Shown: one piece after another, positions 1-9,149 of the stretch | How positions within the stretch are numbered: position 1 is the first letter of the stretch | Layout: every line of letters starts with the position of its first letter | Source of the DNA: Pusillimonas sp. TS35 | Lineage (GTDB): Bacteria; Pseudomonadota; Gammaproteobacteria; Burkholderiales; Burkholderiaceae_B | Assembly: GCF_009857885.1 (NCBI RefSeq) | Contig: NZ_WWER01000005.1 | Coordinates: 248,001 to 312,000 of the forward strand | DNA: 64,000 nt | Direction: 5' to 3' | The notes under the pieces: generated by a model | The model's input: only the letters and a program-made list of their open reading frames with translations | Databases searched by the model: none | What the model was told of the DNA's origin: nothing | Program-made: the position numbers and the translations under genes

Positions 1-1
1 C

Positions 2-238
2 TATCGCTTCACCAACTGGTTCGGGGTTTATGTGCCGCACGGTACGCCCAGGCCCGTGATCGACAAGCTGGCGGATGCCTTTCACGCGGCGCTGAGCACA
101 CCCGAACTGCGCAAGAAGCTGGAAGAGCAAGGGATTGAACCCATCGGGAACTCGACTGTGCAATTCCGGCAGTTTCTGGCCGCCGAGAAAGCACGCTATA
201 CGAAGGTTCAGAAAGAGAGTGGGATAACGGTCAACTAG
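2..238 (+). CDS. Bug/TctC-family solute-binding protein, C-terminal part (gene starts before the window)
   Basis: The open frame runs in from the left edge (first visible residues YRFTNWFGVYVPHG) and ends at TAG. The visible 78 residues match the typical end of tripartite tricarboxylate transporter (Bug) periplasmic binding proteins: a VPxGTPxPVIDKL segment, a helix of the AxxxALxxPELRKKLEEQGIEP type, and a final lysine-rich helix. These proteins capture carboxylates or related small molecules in the periplasm, and many in Alcaligenaceae are orphans without TctA/TctB partners. The substrate cannot be read from this fragment. The gene converges on the sulfatase gene, so the two are separately transcribed. 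Confidence 0.85.
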   Translation, partial: YRFTNWFGVYVPHGTPRPVIDKLADAFHAALSTPELRKKLEEQGIEPIGNSTVQFRQFLAAEKARYTKVQKESGITVN

Positions 239-424
239 ATCTGCGCCGTACGCATTGCGGCGCCGCGGATGCCAGCTTGGCGTTCGCGGCACTGGTGCTT
301 GGCGTTCGCATCGGTAGTCGCTGCAGGGCTCGTTAGCCGTCATCATATCTGACAGCACCATCGGCGACGGCGACCGCCAAGGCACCCGGGTGCGGTGCCC
401 TGCCTATTCGCTGAAATATATTGA

Positions 425-452
425 CCGCACCGGGCGCATGCGCCCGGTGCGG
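425..452. terminator. Perfect 28-bp palindrome between convergent genes, probable bidirectional terminator
   Basis: Positions 425-438 and 439-452 are exact reverse complements, giving a GC-rich stem of about 12 bp with a tight loop. The structure sits 12 bp beyond the sulfatase stop codon and between two convergent genes. There is no long U-tract (only an AT-rich flank at 415-424), so termination is inferred from position and stem strength. The spacer to its left also holds a 13-bp direct repeat (275-287 and 297-309). Confidence 0.55.
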
Positions 453-464
453 GTTCACGGCACG

Positions 465-1916
465 TCAGTCGAAGACGATGGCGGCCCCGGGAGCGGGGCT
501 GAAGCCAAGGTCGCCGCGTTCAATCACCGCTTCACGGCCGCCGTTCTGGGCGAGCAGTTCGGTCTGGCGTTCACGAATGCGTTGGTTGACCTCGTCCGGA
601 TCGCAGATCGCCAGCAGGCATTGATGGCATTCATGGAGAGTGCTCAGGTGGGCGGGATCCAGCGCTAGATCGTGGATCTCTTCGGGGTCGGCCTCCAAAT
701 CGAACAGCTGGGCTGGATAGTCGACGTAGTAAATATACTTGTAGCGGCCATGGCGAATCATGAATGCGCCTGTGGCCGAGCCCATGCCATGATACTCAGC
801 GACGACGTTGCGGTCGGGCAGGGCGCCGTTGGCGATGTCGAACAGAGACACGCCCGGGTAGCCGCGCGTCAGCGCGGGATCGCGCACGCCAGTGGTCTGC
901 AGAATGAACGGGAAAGCGTCGACGTGGCTGACGGGGGTATCGACCACCACGCCTTTGGGTATATCAGGCCCGGCGATGATCAGGGGTACGCCGGCCGCCT
1001 CTTCGAACAGCGTGGATTTGCCCCACATTCCGCGCGTCCCGAGGTTGTCGCCATGATCGCTGGTGTACATGATGTCGGTGTTGGCATCAAGCCCCGTTTC
1101 GCGCAGGGCATTCATTACCAGGCCGATATTGTGATCCAGGAATGAGCAAAGGCCGTAGTAGCCCGCCAGAGCCCGTTTGAGCTTTTCTTCGTCGAAATAA
1201 TCGTCGTAATTGAAACTGCCCCGGTAATCGCGCTGATAGGGATGTTGCGGGCGCTCTTCCTTTCTATACAGCTTGGGCAGTGGTACTTTGCCGTAATACT
1301 GATAGTAGAACTCGGGCGGCGCAGTGAGCGGGAAGTGCGGGGCGACGAACGATACGAATAGTACCCACGGCTTGTCGCTGTGCTTGTGCGCTTCTTCGTG
1401 CAGCCAGACTTGGGCGCGCGCCGCGATCTCACGATCATAGAAGGTGTACTGGCTTTCGCCCGGGCCGGCCAGATTGGCCATTTTGTAGGCACCCTTGCGC
1501 ACGGGCAGATCGGAGCGTACCAAGCCCATCAGATCGCCCTTGCCTTCGATGATATGCATGGGGATGATTTCTTCGGAAAAACCGTGGTCCACGCCCATGC
1601 CGACGAAGTGCAGCTTGCCGATAGAGACCACGCGGTGCCCACGCTCGCGTAGGATGTGGTGCCAGCTCGGCACCTTGCCGTCATAGGCGTCGGCGTTGTC
1701 GGCATAGCCAACCTGGTGGATGTACTTACCCGTCGCGAACGATGCGCGGGCGGGAATGCAGACCGGGCTGGTGCAATATGCAGCGCTGAAACGTGTTCCC
1801 GAAGCGGCCAGGGCGTCCAGATTGGGCGTTTTGACCAGGGTGTTGCCGTAGCTGCCCAGGACTTTGGGATTGTGCTCATCCGACATGAACACGATGAGAT
1901 TTTTGCCTTGTTTCAC
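465..1916 (-). CDS. Type I sulfatase (arylsulfatase/choline-sulfatase-like)
   Basis: A 483-residue alkaline-phosphatase-superfamily hydrolase. The N-terminus NLIVFMSDEHN supplies the first metal-binding acidic residues. CIPARASFATG at residues 53-63 is the C-x-P-x-R...TG sulfatase signature, in which Cys53 would be converted to formylglycine. Further on, YTSDHGDNLG supplies the second metal-site Asp-His pair, followed by a GxWGKxTLFEEA stretch typical of the choline-sulfatase/phosphonate monoester hydrolase branch. It would cleave sulfate (or possibly phosphonate) monoesters. No signal peptide is visible, so a cytoplasmic location is likely. No anaerobic maturase or formylglycine-generating enzyme is nearby. 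The exact substrate is not deducible. Confidence 0.85.
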   Translation of the reverse strand: MKQGKNLIVFMSDEHNPKVLGSYGNTLVKTPNLDALAASGTRFSAAYCTSPVCIPARASFATGKYIHQVGYADNADAYDGKVPSWHHILRERGHRVVSIGKLHFVGMGVDHGFSEEIIPMHIIEGKGDLMGLVRSDLPVRKGAYKMANLAGPGESQYTFYDREIAARAQVWLHEEAHKHSDKPWVLFVSFVAPHFPLTAPPEFYYQYYGKVPLPKLYRKEERPQHPYQRDYRGSFNYDDYFDEEKLKRALAGYYGLCSFLDHNIGLVMNALRETGLDANTDIMYTSDHGDNLGTRGMWGKSTLFEEAAGVPLIIAGPDIPKGVVVDTPVSHVDAFPFILQTTGVRDPALTRGYPGVSLFDIANGALPDRNVVAEYHGMGSATGAFMIRHGRYKYIYYVDYPAQLFDLEADPEEIHDLALDPAHLSTLHECHQCLLAICDPDEVNQRIRERQTELLAQNGGREAVIERGDLGFSPAPGAAIVFD

Positions 1917-1954
1917 GATGTCGTCCTCTTTCCGTGCAGGTGTATTTTCATTTA

Positions 1955-1980
1955 TGAACTATATAGTACTATAGTACATA
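1955..1980. promoter_or_regulatory. Interlocking ACTATA/TATAGT palindromes upstream of the sulfatase gene
   Basis: TATAGTACTATA at 1962-1973 is a perfect palindrome, embedded in overlapping ACTATA and TATAGT half-sites (1958-1975). It lies about 45 bp upstream of the sulfatase start, in an AT-rich stretch within an otherwise GC-rich region. Its position and dyad symmetry suit a repressor or activator operator overlapping the promoter. No regulator gene is adjacent in the window, so the binding protein is unknown. Confidence 0.45.
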
Positions 1981-2105
1981 AGCGTTTCCGATTTTTCCAG
2001 AGGAATTTTCAGACTGCCTCCACGATTGTTGTGGATTTGTCGTTATCGGGAGCGAAAGGGGAGGGGTACGCAAGAGGGGCAACCAGTGCAACGGACCCGA
2101 CGAAC

Positions 2106-2144
2106 AAAAAAACCGGGCGCGGGGGATAACCCCCGCGCCCGGTT
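2106..2144 (-). terminator. Rho-independent terminator of the prp operon
   Basis: Positions 2111-2125 pair perfectly with 2130-2144 (15 bp, loop ATAA at 2126-2129). The A-run at 2106-2112 becomes a U-tract on the minus-strand transcript. It lies about 40 bp past the prpD stop. Confidence 0.9.
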
Positions 2145-2181
2145 GGCGTGCTCGCGCCGATCCCGGCGTGGTGCGACGATA

Positions 2182-3633
2182 TCAGATGACGAACATGTCT
2201 ACATATTCGTGCACAGGCATTGCTTCGAGTTTCTTCTGATCCAGCGACACATCGAGAATGCGCTGCTGCTGCTTGGTCGGAAAATGACGCGCCAGGTTCG
2301 TACGGAATTTTTCCTCAAGCAGCGGGATGCCTTCGGCGCGGCGGCGCTTGTGGCCGATCGGGTATTCACGCACCAACTCGTCGAGCTTGCTGCCATCGTT
2401 GAACTCGACCGTCAGTGCGTTGGCGATGGAGCGTTTTTCGGGGTCGTGGTAGTCCGCGGTAAAGGCTGGGTCTTCCACGCATTCCATCTTGGCGCGCAGC
2501 GCGTCGATGCGCGGATCGGCAGCCACGGCGTCTTCGTAGTCGGACGCAGTCAGGCGCCCGAAAATAATGGGCACCGCCACCATGTACTGTACGCAGTGGT
2601 CGCGGTCGGCGGGGTTGTTGAGCGGGCCCTTTTTGTCGATGATGCGGATGCAGGCTTCGTGGGTGCGGATGGTGATCTTGCGGATGTCGGCGTCGGTCTT
2701 GCCCGATGCCTTGAGCGTTTCATGGATCTGCATGGCCAACTCCACCGCCGTTTGCGAGTGAAATTCGGCCGGGTAAGAGATCTTGAACAGCACATTCTCC
2801 ATCACGTAGCTGCCGTAGGGGCGCTGGAATTTGAAGGACTGGCCGCGGAACAGGGCGTCATAGAAGCCCCAGGTCTTGGCGGTGAGCACGGATGGATAAC
2901 CCATTTCGCCGGTACGCGCGATCAGGGCCAGGCGCACGGCGCGGCTGGTGGCGTCGCCCGCCGCCCAGCTCTTGCGGCTGCCGGTGTTGGGGGCGTGGCG
3001 GTAGGTGCGCAGGCTTTGGCCGTCCACCCATGCCAGCGACACGGCGTTGATAATTTCCTCGCGGTTCAGGCCGAGCATCTGCGACACGACTGCGGTGGAC
3101 GCCACCTTGACCAAGACGACGTGATCCAGCCCCACTTTGTTGAACGCGTTCTCCAGCGCAATGCAGCCCTGGATTTCGTGCGCCTTGATCATGCCGGTGA
3201 GCACGTCGCGCATGGTGAGCGGCGCCTTGCCGGCCGCGACAGCTGTGCGCGACAGCCAATCGGCCATGGCCAGGATGCCGCCCAGATTATCCGAGGGATG
3301 ACCCCATTCGGCGGCCAGCCAGGTGTCATTGAAATCGAGCCAGCGGATCATAACGCCGATATTGAACGCTGCCTGCACCGGGTCGAGCTGGAACTGCGTA
3401 CCGGGCACCTTGGCGCCGTTGGGGACAATGGTGCCGGGCACGATGGGGCCGAGCAGCTTGGTGCAGGCAGGGTACGCCATGCCTTCGAAACCGCAGCCCA
3501 ATGCGTCGATCATGGAGTGGCGGGCAGTTTCGTAGGCCAGGGTGCTGGTGATCTGGTAATCGAGCACGTAGTCGACGATATCGACCAGAACCTGATCGGG
3601 AGCGGGGCGGACGTTGGAAATAGGCGCAGACAT
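2182..3633 (-). CDS. prpD: 2-methylcitrate dehydratase PrpD (MmgE/PrpD family)
   Basis: A 483-residue protein, the usual PrpD length. It dehydrates 2-methylcitrate to cis-2-methylaconitate without an Fe-S cluster. Recognisable segments are the N-terminal helical region with [35 protein letters not shown], and a conserved C-terminal [18 protein letters not shown] region. The start at 3633 was chosen because AGGA lies 7 nt upstream of MSAPIS and the alternative upstream start lacks a ribosome site. It is the last gene of the leftward prp operon, separated from prpF by a strong hairpin. It duplicates the dehydration step also provided by AcnD plus PrpF. Confidence 0.92.
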   Translation of the reverse strand: MSAPISNVRPAPDQVLVDIVDYVLDYQITSTLAYETARHSMIDALGCGFEGMAYPACTKLLGPIVPGTIVPNGAKVPGTQFQLDPVQAAFNIGVMIRWLDFNDTWLAAEWGHPSDNLGGILAMADWLSRTAVAAGKAPLTMRDVLTGMIKAHEIQGCIALENAFNKVGLDHVVLVKVASTAVVSQMLGLNREEIINAVSLAWVDGQSLRTYRHAPNTGSRKSWAAGDATSRAVRLALIARTGEMGYPSVLTAKTWGFYDALFRGQSFKFQRPYGSYVMENVLFKISYPAEFHSQTAVELAMQIHETLKASGKTDADIRKITIRTHEACIRIIDKKGPLNNPADRDHCVQYMVAVPIIFGRLTASDYEDAVAADPRIDALRAKMECVEDPAFTADYHDPEKRSIANALTVEFNDGSKLDELVREYPIGHKRRRAEGIPLLEEKFRTNLARHFPTKQQQRILDVSLDQKKLEAMPVHEYVDMFVI

Positions 3634-3668
3634 AATAATTCCTGTGTTGCTGGATAGATAAAGACGAG

Positions 3669-3702
3669 GCATCGCCGCAGGCGTCTATGTCTGCGGCGAT
3701 GC
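3669..3702 (-). other. Intra-operon hairpin between prpF and prpD
   Basis: A perfect 12-bp inverted repeat (3669-3680 with 3691-3702, 10-nt loop) occupies the 164-bp gap between prpF and prpD. There is no U-tract on either side, so it is more likely an mRNA-processing or 3'-end-protecting structure than a terminator. It could give prpD a different transcript level from the genes upstream. Confidence 0.6.
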
Positions 3703-3797
3703 GAATATGGACATACTGCGAGCACTACAAATGCGCGGATACTGCGATTACTTCGGATGATTCAGGTAGTGCGCACCAGACGCAAGGCTTTGCTGTC

Positions 3798-4988
3798 CTA
3801 GAACGTGTCGCCGGGAACGCGGACCCAGCCTTCCATCAATATGCGCGCGCTGCGACTCATGATTGCTTTGCGCACCACCCACTGGCCATTTTCTTTTGCT
3901 GCCTGAGCGCCAACGCGCAAGGTGCCGGATGGATGACCGAAGCGCACCGCTTCGCGATCGCCGCCGCCGGCAGCCAGATTGACCAGCGTCCCGGGAACAG
4001 CTGCGGCGGTGCCGATGGCAACGGCGGCGGTGCCCATCATGGCGTGGTGCAGTTTGCCCATGGACAGTGCCCGCACCAATAAATCGATGTCGCCGGCGGC
4101 GATCTGTTTACCGCTGGAAGCGACATAATCAGCCGGTGGTGCGACAAATGCAACTTTGGGCGTGTGCTGGCGCTGCGCCGCCTCATCCAGGTGCTTGATC
4201 AGCCCCATGCGCAACGCGCCGTAGGCTCGCAGGGTTTCGAACCTGGCCAATGCGCCGGGATCGCCATTGATAGCCTCCTGCAGCTCCGTGCCGGTATAGC
4301 CGATGTCCGTCGCGTTCACAAATACAGTCGGAATGCCGGCGTTGATCAGCGTAGCCTTGATCTTGCCGATCCCGGGTACGTCGAGTTCATCCACGAGATT
4401 ACCCGTGGGAAACATGGCACCGCCCCCGTCGCCATCATCGGCGGCAGGATCCATGAATTCAAGCTGAACTTCGGCTGCCGGGAACGTCACACCATCGAGT
4501 TCGAAATCACCTGTCTCCTGCACCTGTCCGTCTACAACGGGCACGTGCGCGACAATCGTCTTGCCGATGTTGGCCTGCCAGATGCGTACGGTAACCATAC
4601 CGTCGCGCGGAATGCGTGCAGACTCGATGAAGCCATTGCTGATGGCATAAGGGCCCACCGCCGACGACAGGTTGCCACAGTTGCCGCTCCAGTCCACGAA
4701 TGGTTTGTCGATGGATACCTGGCCGAAGAGATAGTCGACGTCGTGATCGGGCCGGCTGCTCTTGGCAATGATGACTGCCTTGCTGGTACTGGAGGTGGCC
4801 CCGCCCATGCCGTCGGTCTGCTTGCCGTAGGGATCAGGACTACCAATGACGCGCAGCAGCAGGGCGTCGCGCGCCTGGCCGGGTTTTTGCGCGGCCTCGG
4901 GCAGATCCTGCAGGCGGAAGAACACGCCTTTGCTGGTACCGCCGCGCAGATAGGTGGCGGGTATTTTGATTTGCGGTGGGTGTGCCAT
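3798..4988 (-). CDS. prpF: 2-methylaconitate cis-trans isomerase PrpF
   Basis: A 396-residue protein with the PrpF signature start (PATYLRGGTSKGVFF), GSPDPYGKQTDGMGGATSSTSK and VDWSGNCGNLSSAVGPYAI, which belong to the diaminopimelate-epimerase-like fold. In the AcnD route it converts trans-2-methylaconitate to the cis isomer so that an aconitase-type enzyme can rehydrate it. It sits 17 bp downstream of acnD and is probably co-transcribed, as is usual for the acnD-prpF pair. Confidence 0.93.
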   Translation of the reverse strand: MAHPPQIKIPATYLRGGTSKGVFFRLQDLPEAAQKPGQARDALLLRVIGSPDPYGKQTDGMGGATSSTSKAVIIAKSSRPDHDVDYLFGQVSIDKPFVDWSGNCGNLSSAVGPYAISNGFIESARIPRDGMVTVRIWQANIGKTIVAHVPVVDGQVQETGDFELDGVTFPAAEVQLEFMDPAADDGDGGGAMFPTGNLVDELDVPGIGKIKATLINAGIPTVFVNATDIGYTGTELQEAINGDPGALARFETLRAYGALRMGLIKHLDEAAQRQHTPKVAFVAPPADYVASSGKQIAAGDIDLLVRALSMGKLHHAMMGTAAVAIGTAAAVPGTLVNLAAGGGDREAVRFGHPSGTLRVGAQAAKENGQWVVRKAIMSRSARILMEGWVRVPGDTF

Positions 4989-5005
4989 GGTTGCAGTGAT
5001 GCCAA

Positions 5006-7624
5006 TTAGCGTTGGGCGGCGGCCGATTTGCCGGCAGCCGCCGAGGATTCGAGAAAGTCTCGCGCAAAGCGCTGCAGCACGCCGCCGGCCTCGTAGATGG
5101 ACACTTCCTCGGCCGTATCAAGGCGACAGGTGACGGGCACATCAATGCGCTCGCCGTTGCGGCGGTGGATGACCAGCGTCAGCTTGGCCCGTGGTGCGGG
5201 CGTGCCCTCGACATCATAGGTTTCTGTGCCGTCAATGCCCAGGGTCTTGCGGTTGGTGCCAGGCAGGAATTCCAGCGGCAGCACGCCCATGCCGACCAGA
5301 TTGGTGCGGTGGATGCGTTCGAAACCCTCCGCGGCGATGGCTTCCACGCCAGCCAGGCGCACGCCCTTGGCGGCCCAGTCGCGCGAAGAGCCCTGGCCGT
5401 AGTCGGCCCCGGCCACAATGATCAGCGGCTGTTTGCGCTCCATATAAGTTTCGATGGCTTCCCACATGCGGGTCACCTTGCCCTCGGGCTCGACGCGGGC
5501 CAGCGAACCCTGCTTCACCTCGCCGTTCTCGCGCACCATCTCATTGAGCAGCTTGGGGTTCGCAAAGGTGGCGCGCTGCGCGGTGAGGTGGTCGCCCCGG
5601 TGTGTGGCGTAGGAGTTGAAGTCTTCCTCGGGCAGGCCCATCTTCGCCAGGTACTCGCCCGCCGCGCTGTTGGCGAGGATGGCATTGGACGGAGACAGGT
5701 GATCGGTGGTGATGTTGTCGCCCAGCACAGCCAGCGGCCGCATGCCTTTGAGCGTGCGCTCGCCCGCCAGTGCGCCTTCCCAGTAGGGCGGGCGGCGGAT
5801 GTAGGTGCTCATCGGCCGCCATTCATAGAGCGGGCTGATTTGTTCATTGCTGCGCACGCCGGCGCCGAACATGGGTTCGTACACCTTGCGGAAGTAGTCG
5901 GGTTTGACGCTGGCCGCGACGATGGCGTCGATTTCGGCGTCGGTGGGCCAGATATCTTTGAGCCTGACCGGCTTTCCTTCGCGGTCTGTGCCGAGCACGT
6001 CTTTCTCGATATCGAAGCGTATCGTGCCTGCGATGGCGTAAGCGACGACCAGCGGCGGCGAGGCCAGGAAGGCCTGCTTGGCATAGGGGTGAATGCGGCC
6101 ATCGAAGTTGCGGTTGCCTGACAGAACCGCCGTGGCGTACAGGTCGCGCTCAATGACTTCTTTCTGGATCGCCGGATCGAGCGCGCCGCTCATGCCGTTG
6201 CACGTCGTACAGGCAAAGCCGACAATGCCAAAGCCCAATTGCTCCAGCTCGGGCAGCAAGCCCGCGTCTTCCAGATAAAGCTGTACCGCCTTGGAGCCGG
6301 GCGCGAGCGAGGTTTTCACCCAGGGCTTGCGTGTCAGGCCGCGTGCGTTGGCGTTGCGCGCCAGGAGCCCGGCGGCAATCACATTGCGAGGGTTGCTGGT
6401 GTTGGTGCAACTGGTGATGGCGGCAATGATCACCGCGCCGTCGGGCATCAGCCCTGGCTCGTTCTCGACCTTGCCGGCGATGCCACGCGCGGCCAGTTCA
6501 GAGGTTGGCACCCGGCGATGCGGGTTGGACGGGCCGGCAATGTTGCGCACAACGGTGGACAGGTCGAACTTCAGCACGCGCTCGTATTCGGCGCTGCGCA
6601 GGCTGTCGGCCCACAGGCCGGCCTGCTTGGCGTAGGTTTCCACCAGCCTGATCTGTTCATCGTCGCGGCCCGTCAGGCGCAGGTAGTCGATGGTCTGTTT
6701 GTCGATGTAGAACATCGCCGCCGTGGCGCCGTATTCGGGCGTCATGTTGGAAATGGTGGCGCGGTCGCCCAGCGTCAGGCTGGCGGCGCCCTCGCCGTAG
6801 AACTCCAGATAGGATGACACCACCTTTTGCTGCCGCAGGAATTCGGTCAGTGCCAGAACCAGGTCGGTGGCGGTGGTGCCCGCCGCCAGCCGGCCCGTCA
6901 GTTCGACCCCGATGATATCGGGCAGGCGCATCCACGACGCGCGGCCGAGCATCACGCTTTCCGCTTCCAGGCCGCCCACGCCGATGGCAATCACGCCCAG
7001 CGCATCCACATGCGGCGTGTGGCTGTCTGTGCCCACCAGCGTGTCAGGAAAGGCCACGCCGTCGCGGGCCTGGATGACCGGCGACATACGCTCCAGATTG
7101 ATCTGGTGCATGATGCCATTGCCCGGCGGGATGACGTCGACGTTCTTGAACGCCTTTTTCGTCCAGTTGATGAAGTGGAAGCGGTCGTCGTTGCGGCGGT
7201 CTTCGATGGCGCGGTTCTTGGCAAAGGCATCTTTGTCGTAGCCCCCGTATTCCACTGCCAGCGAGTGGTCAACAATCAGTTGGGTGGGTACGACGGGGTT
7301 TACTTGCGAAGGGTCGCCGCCTTTGTCGGCAATTGCATCGCGCAAGCCAGCCAGGTCTACCAATGCTGTCTGGCCAAGAATGTCGTGGCACACCACGCGC
7401 GCCGGATACCACGGGAAATCCAGCTCTCGCTTGCGGTCGATAATCTGGCGCAGCGCATCCGTCAGTATGGCCGGATCGCAGCGGCGCACCAGGTTCTCGG
7501 CCAGCACGCGCGAGGTATAGGGCAGGGTGGCATAAGCGCCCGGCCGGATGGCATCGACCGCCTCGCGCGTGTCGAAGTAATCCAGCCCGGAGCCTGGCAG
7601 GGGTTTGCGGTATGCAGTGTTCAT
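5006..7624 (-). CDS. acnD: Fe/S-dependent 2-methylisocitrate dehydratase AcnD
   Basis: An aconitase-superfamily protein of 872 residues. The start NTAYRKPLPGSGLDYFDTR is diagnostic of AcnD rather than AcnA. The [4Fe-4S] ligands are visible as TSCTNTSNP (Cys406) and ACTTCNGMSG (Cys472 and Cys475). The C-terminal swivel domain contains GADYGQGSSRDWAAKG. It dehydrates 2-methylcitrate in the methylcitrate cycle and depends on PrpF. The start at 7624 begins this conserved motif; a longer frame to 7705 adds only unconserved residues. A 9-bp hairpin (7658-7666 with 7678-7686) lies in the gap to prpC. Confidence 0.93.
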   Translation of the reverse strand: MNTAYRKPLPGSGLDYFDTREAVDAIRPGAYATLPYTSRVLAENLVRRCDPAILTDALRQIIDRKRELDFPWYPARVVCHDILGQTALVDLAGLRDAIADKGGDPSQVNPVVPTQLIVDHSLAVEYGGYDKDAFAKNRAIEDRRNDDRFHFINWTKKAFKNVDVIPPGNGIMHQINLERMSPVIQARDGVAFPDTLVGTDSHTPHVDALGVIAIGVGGLEAESVMLGRASWMRLPDIIGVELTGRLAAGTTATDLVLALTEFLRQQKVVSSYLEFYGEGAASLTLGDRATISNMTPEYGATAAMFYIDKQTIDYLRLTGRDDEQIRLVETYAKQAGLWADSLRSAEYERVLKFDLSTVVRNIAGPSNPHRRVPTSELAARGIAGKVENEPGLMPDGAVIIAAITSCTNTSNPRNVIAAGLLARNANARGLTRKPWVKTSLAPGSKAVQLYLEDAGLLPELEQLGFGIVGFACTTCNGMSGALDPAIQKEVIERDLYATAVLSGNRNFDGRIHPYAKQAFLASPPLVVAYAIAGTIRFDIEKDVLGTDREGKPVRLKDIWPTDAEIDAIVAASVKPDYFRKVYEPMFGAGVRSNEQISPLYEWRPMSTYIRRPPYWEGALAGERTLKGMRPLAVLGDNITTDHLSPSNAILANSAAGEYLAKMGLPEEDFNSYATHRGDHLTAQRATFANPKLLNEMVRENGEVKQGSLARVEPEGKVTRMWEAIETYMERKQPLIIVAGADYGQGSSRDWAAKGVRLAGVEAIAAEGFERIHRTNLVGMGVLPLEFLPGTNRKTLGIDGTETYDVEGTPAPRAKLTLVIHRRNGERIDVPVTCRLDTAEEVSIYEAGGVLQRFARDFLESSAAAGKSAAAQR

Positions 7625-7733
7625 GGTGTGCGAAAAACAGAAATGGTCAGTGCGGGTGGCCGCCGGATGCGCGGGTGCCGGCGGCCTGCGCAAGGCGGCC
7701 GGCACGTGGCGCGCGGTGTGGAGTGCGCAGCGC

Positions 7734-8966
7734 TTATTTGCGCTGGCGCAGCGGCACGAACTTCTTGTCTTCGGGGCCGACGTAGTTTGCGGTGGGCCGG
7801 ATGATTTTGTTGTCGACGCGCTGCTCGATGATATGCGCCGACCAGCCGGCCGTGCGTGCGATCACGAACAGCGGCGTGAACATGGCCGTGGGCACGCCCA
7901 TCATGTGGTACGACACGGCGGAGAACCAGTCCAGGTTGGGGAACATTTTCTTGATGTCCCACATCACGGTTTCAAGGCGTTCCGCGATGTCGAACATCTT
8001 CATGCTGCTTTGTGTCTTGGAGAGCTTGCGGGCCACTTCCTTGATCACTTTGTTGCGCGGGTCGGAAACCGTGTAGACCGGATGGCCAAAGCCAATGACG
8101 ACCTCTTTGTTTTCCACCCGGCGGCGAATGTCGGCCTCGGCTTCGTCGGGGGTTTCGTAGCGTTTCTGGACCTCGAAGGCGACCTCGTTGGCGCCGCCAT
8201 GCTTAGGCCCGCGCAGTGCGCCGATGCCGCCAGCGATGGCGGAGTACATGTCGGAGCCTGTGCCTGCAATGACGCGGCTGGCGAAGGTGGACGCATTGAA
8301 CTCGTGTTCGGCGTAGAGAATCAGCGACGTGTGCATGGCCCGCACCCACTCGTCACTGGGCTTTTCGCCGTGCAGCAGGTGCAGGAAGTGCCCGCCTATG
8401 CTGTCGTCGTCAGTCTGGACGTCAATGTAGCGGCCATTGTGGCTGAAGTGGTACCAGTACAGCAAGGCCGAACCCAGGCTGGCCATCAGGCGGTCGGCGA
8501 TGTCGCGTGCATCGGGCAGGTTGTGATCGTCTTTCTCGGGCAGCACGCAGCCAAGCACGGACACCGCGGTGCGCATGACATCCATCGGGTGGCTGGCGGC
8601 AGGCAGCGCTTCAAGGGCTGACTGAAGCTGTGCCGGCAGGCCGCGCAGCTTGCGCAACTTGGCCTTGTAGGCTGCCAGCTCGCTCTTGGTGGGCAGCTTG
8701 CCGTGCACCAGCAGGTGAGCCACTTCTTCAAACTCGCAGGTGTCGGCGATGTCGAGAATGTCGTAGCCGCGGTAGTGCAGATCGTTGCCGCTGCGGCCTA
8801 CCGTGCACAGCGCGGTATTGCCGGCGACCACGCCCGACAGTGCGACCGACTTCTTGGGCTTGGGCCCGGCCGCCGGAGCGGCGGCCGACTGGCTGGAGAC
8901 TTGCTGTTCCGCGGCGGCCTGGGCCGCTTGCGTCGATTTTGCTGCTCTTGCTGCACGTGTTGCCAT
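7734..8966 (-). CDS. prpC: 2-methylcitrate synthase PrpC
   Basis: A 410-residue citrate-synthase-family protein. From about residue 38 it reads [20 protein letters not shown], the PrpC-type start, and later contains [14 protein letters not shown]. It condenses propionyl-CoA with oxaloacetate. The first ~37 residues are an Ala/Ser/Gln-rich extension not needed for the fold. The start is still credible because AGGAG lies 8 nt upstream and there is no later Met before the conserved part. It is clearly distinct from the gltA product in the same window, whose N-terminal domain differs. Confidence 0.93.
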   Translation of the reverse strand: MATRAARAAKSTQAAQAAAEQQVSSQSAAAPAAGPKPKKSVALSGVVAGNTALCTVGRSGNDLHYRGYDILDIADTCEFEEVAHLLVHGKLPTKSELAAYKAKLRKLRGLPAQLQSALEALPAASHPMDVMRTAVSVLGCVLPEKDDHNLPDARDIADRLMASLGSALLYWYHFSHNGRYIDVQTDDDSIGGHFLHLLHGEKPSDEWVRAMHTSLILYAEHEFNASTFASRVIAGTGSDMYSAIAGGIGALRGPKHGGANEVAFEVQKRYETPDEAEADIRRRVENKEVVIGFGHPVYTVSDPRNKVIKEVARKLSKTQSSMKMFDIAERLETVMWDIKKMFPNLDWFSAVSYHMMGVPTAMFTPLFVIARTAGWSAHIIEQRVDNKIIRPTANYVGPEDKKFVPLRQRK

Positions 8967-9149
8967 GTCTCAACTCCTGGGTTAACTAAGAATCCTGAAG
9001 CCCGCCCGGACGTCGTCTGGCGGGACGAAAAATGCGCTGGCCAAACATTTGAAGAATAGCCGAATAACGCGTGGGTGGGCGCGTCGGCGCTCCGGCGCGC
9101 GTACCTTGCCGTATCGGTAATGCCGGCGCTCATTCCGGCATGCGCCGAC

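Noticed and set aside
2026-3657. Long plus-strand open frame (543 codons) opposite prpD
   Set aside because: It is the antisense shadow of a high-GC gene, with repetitive His/Asp/Val composition and no family resemblance. prpD on the other strand is unambiguous.
5012-6121. Plus-strand open frame of 369 codons opposite acnD
   Set aside because: Antisense shadow. The opposite strand has all aconitase-family motifs.
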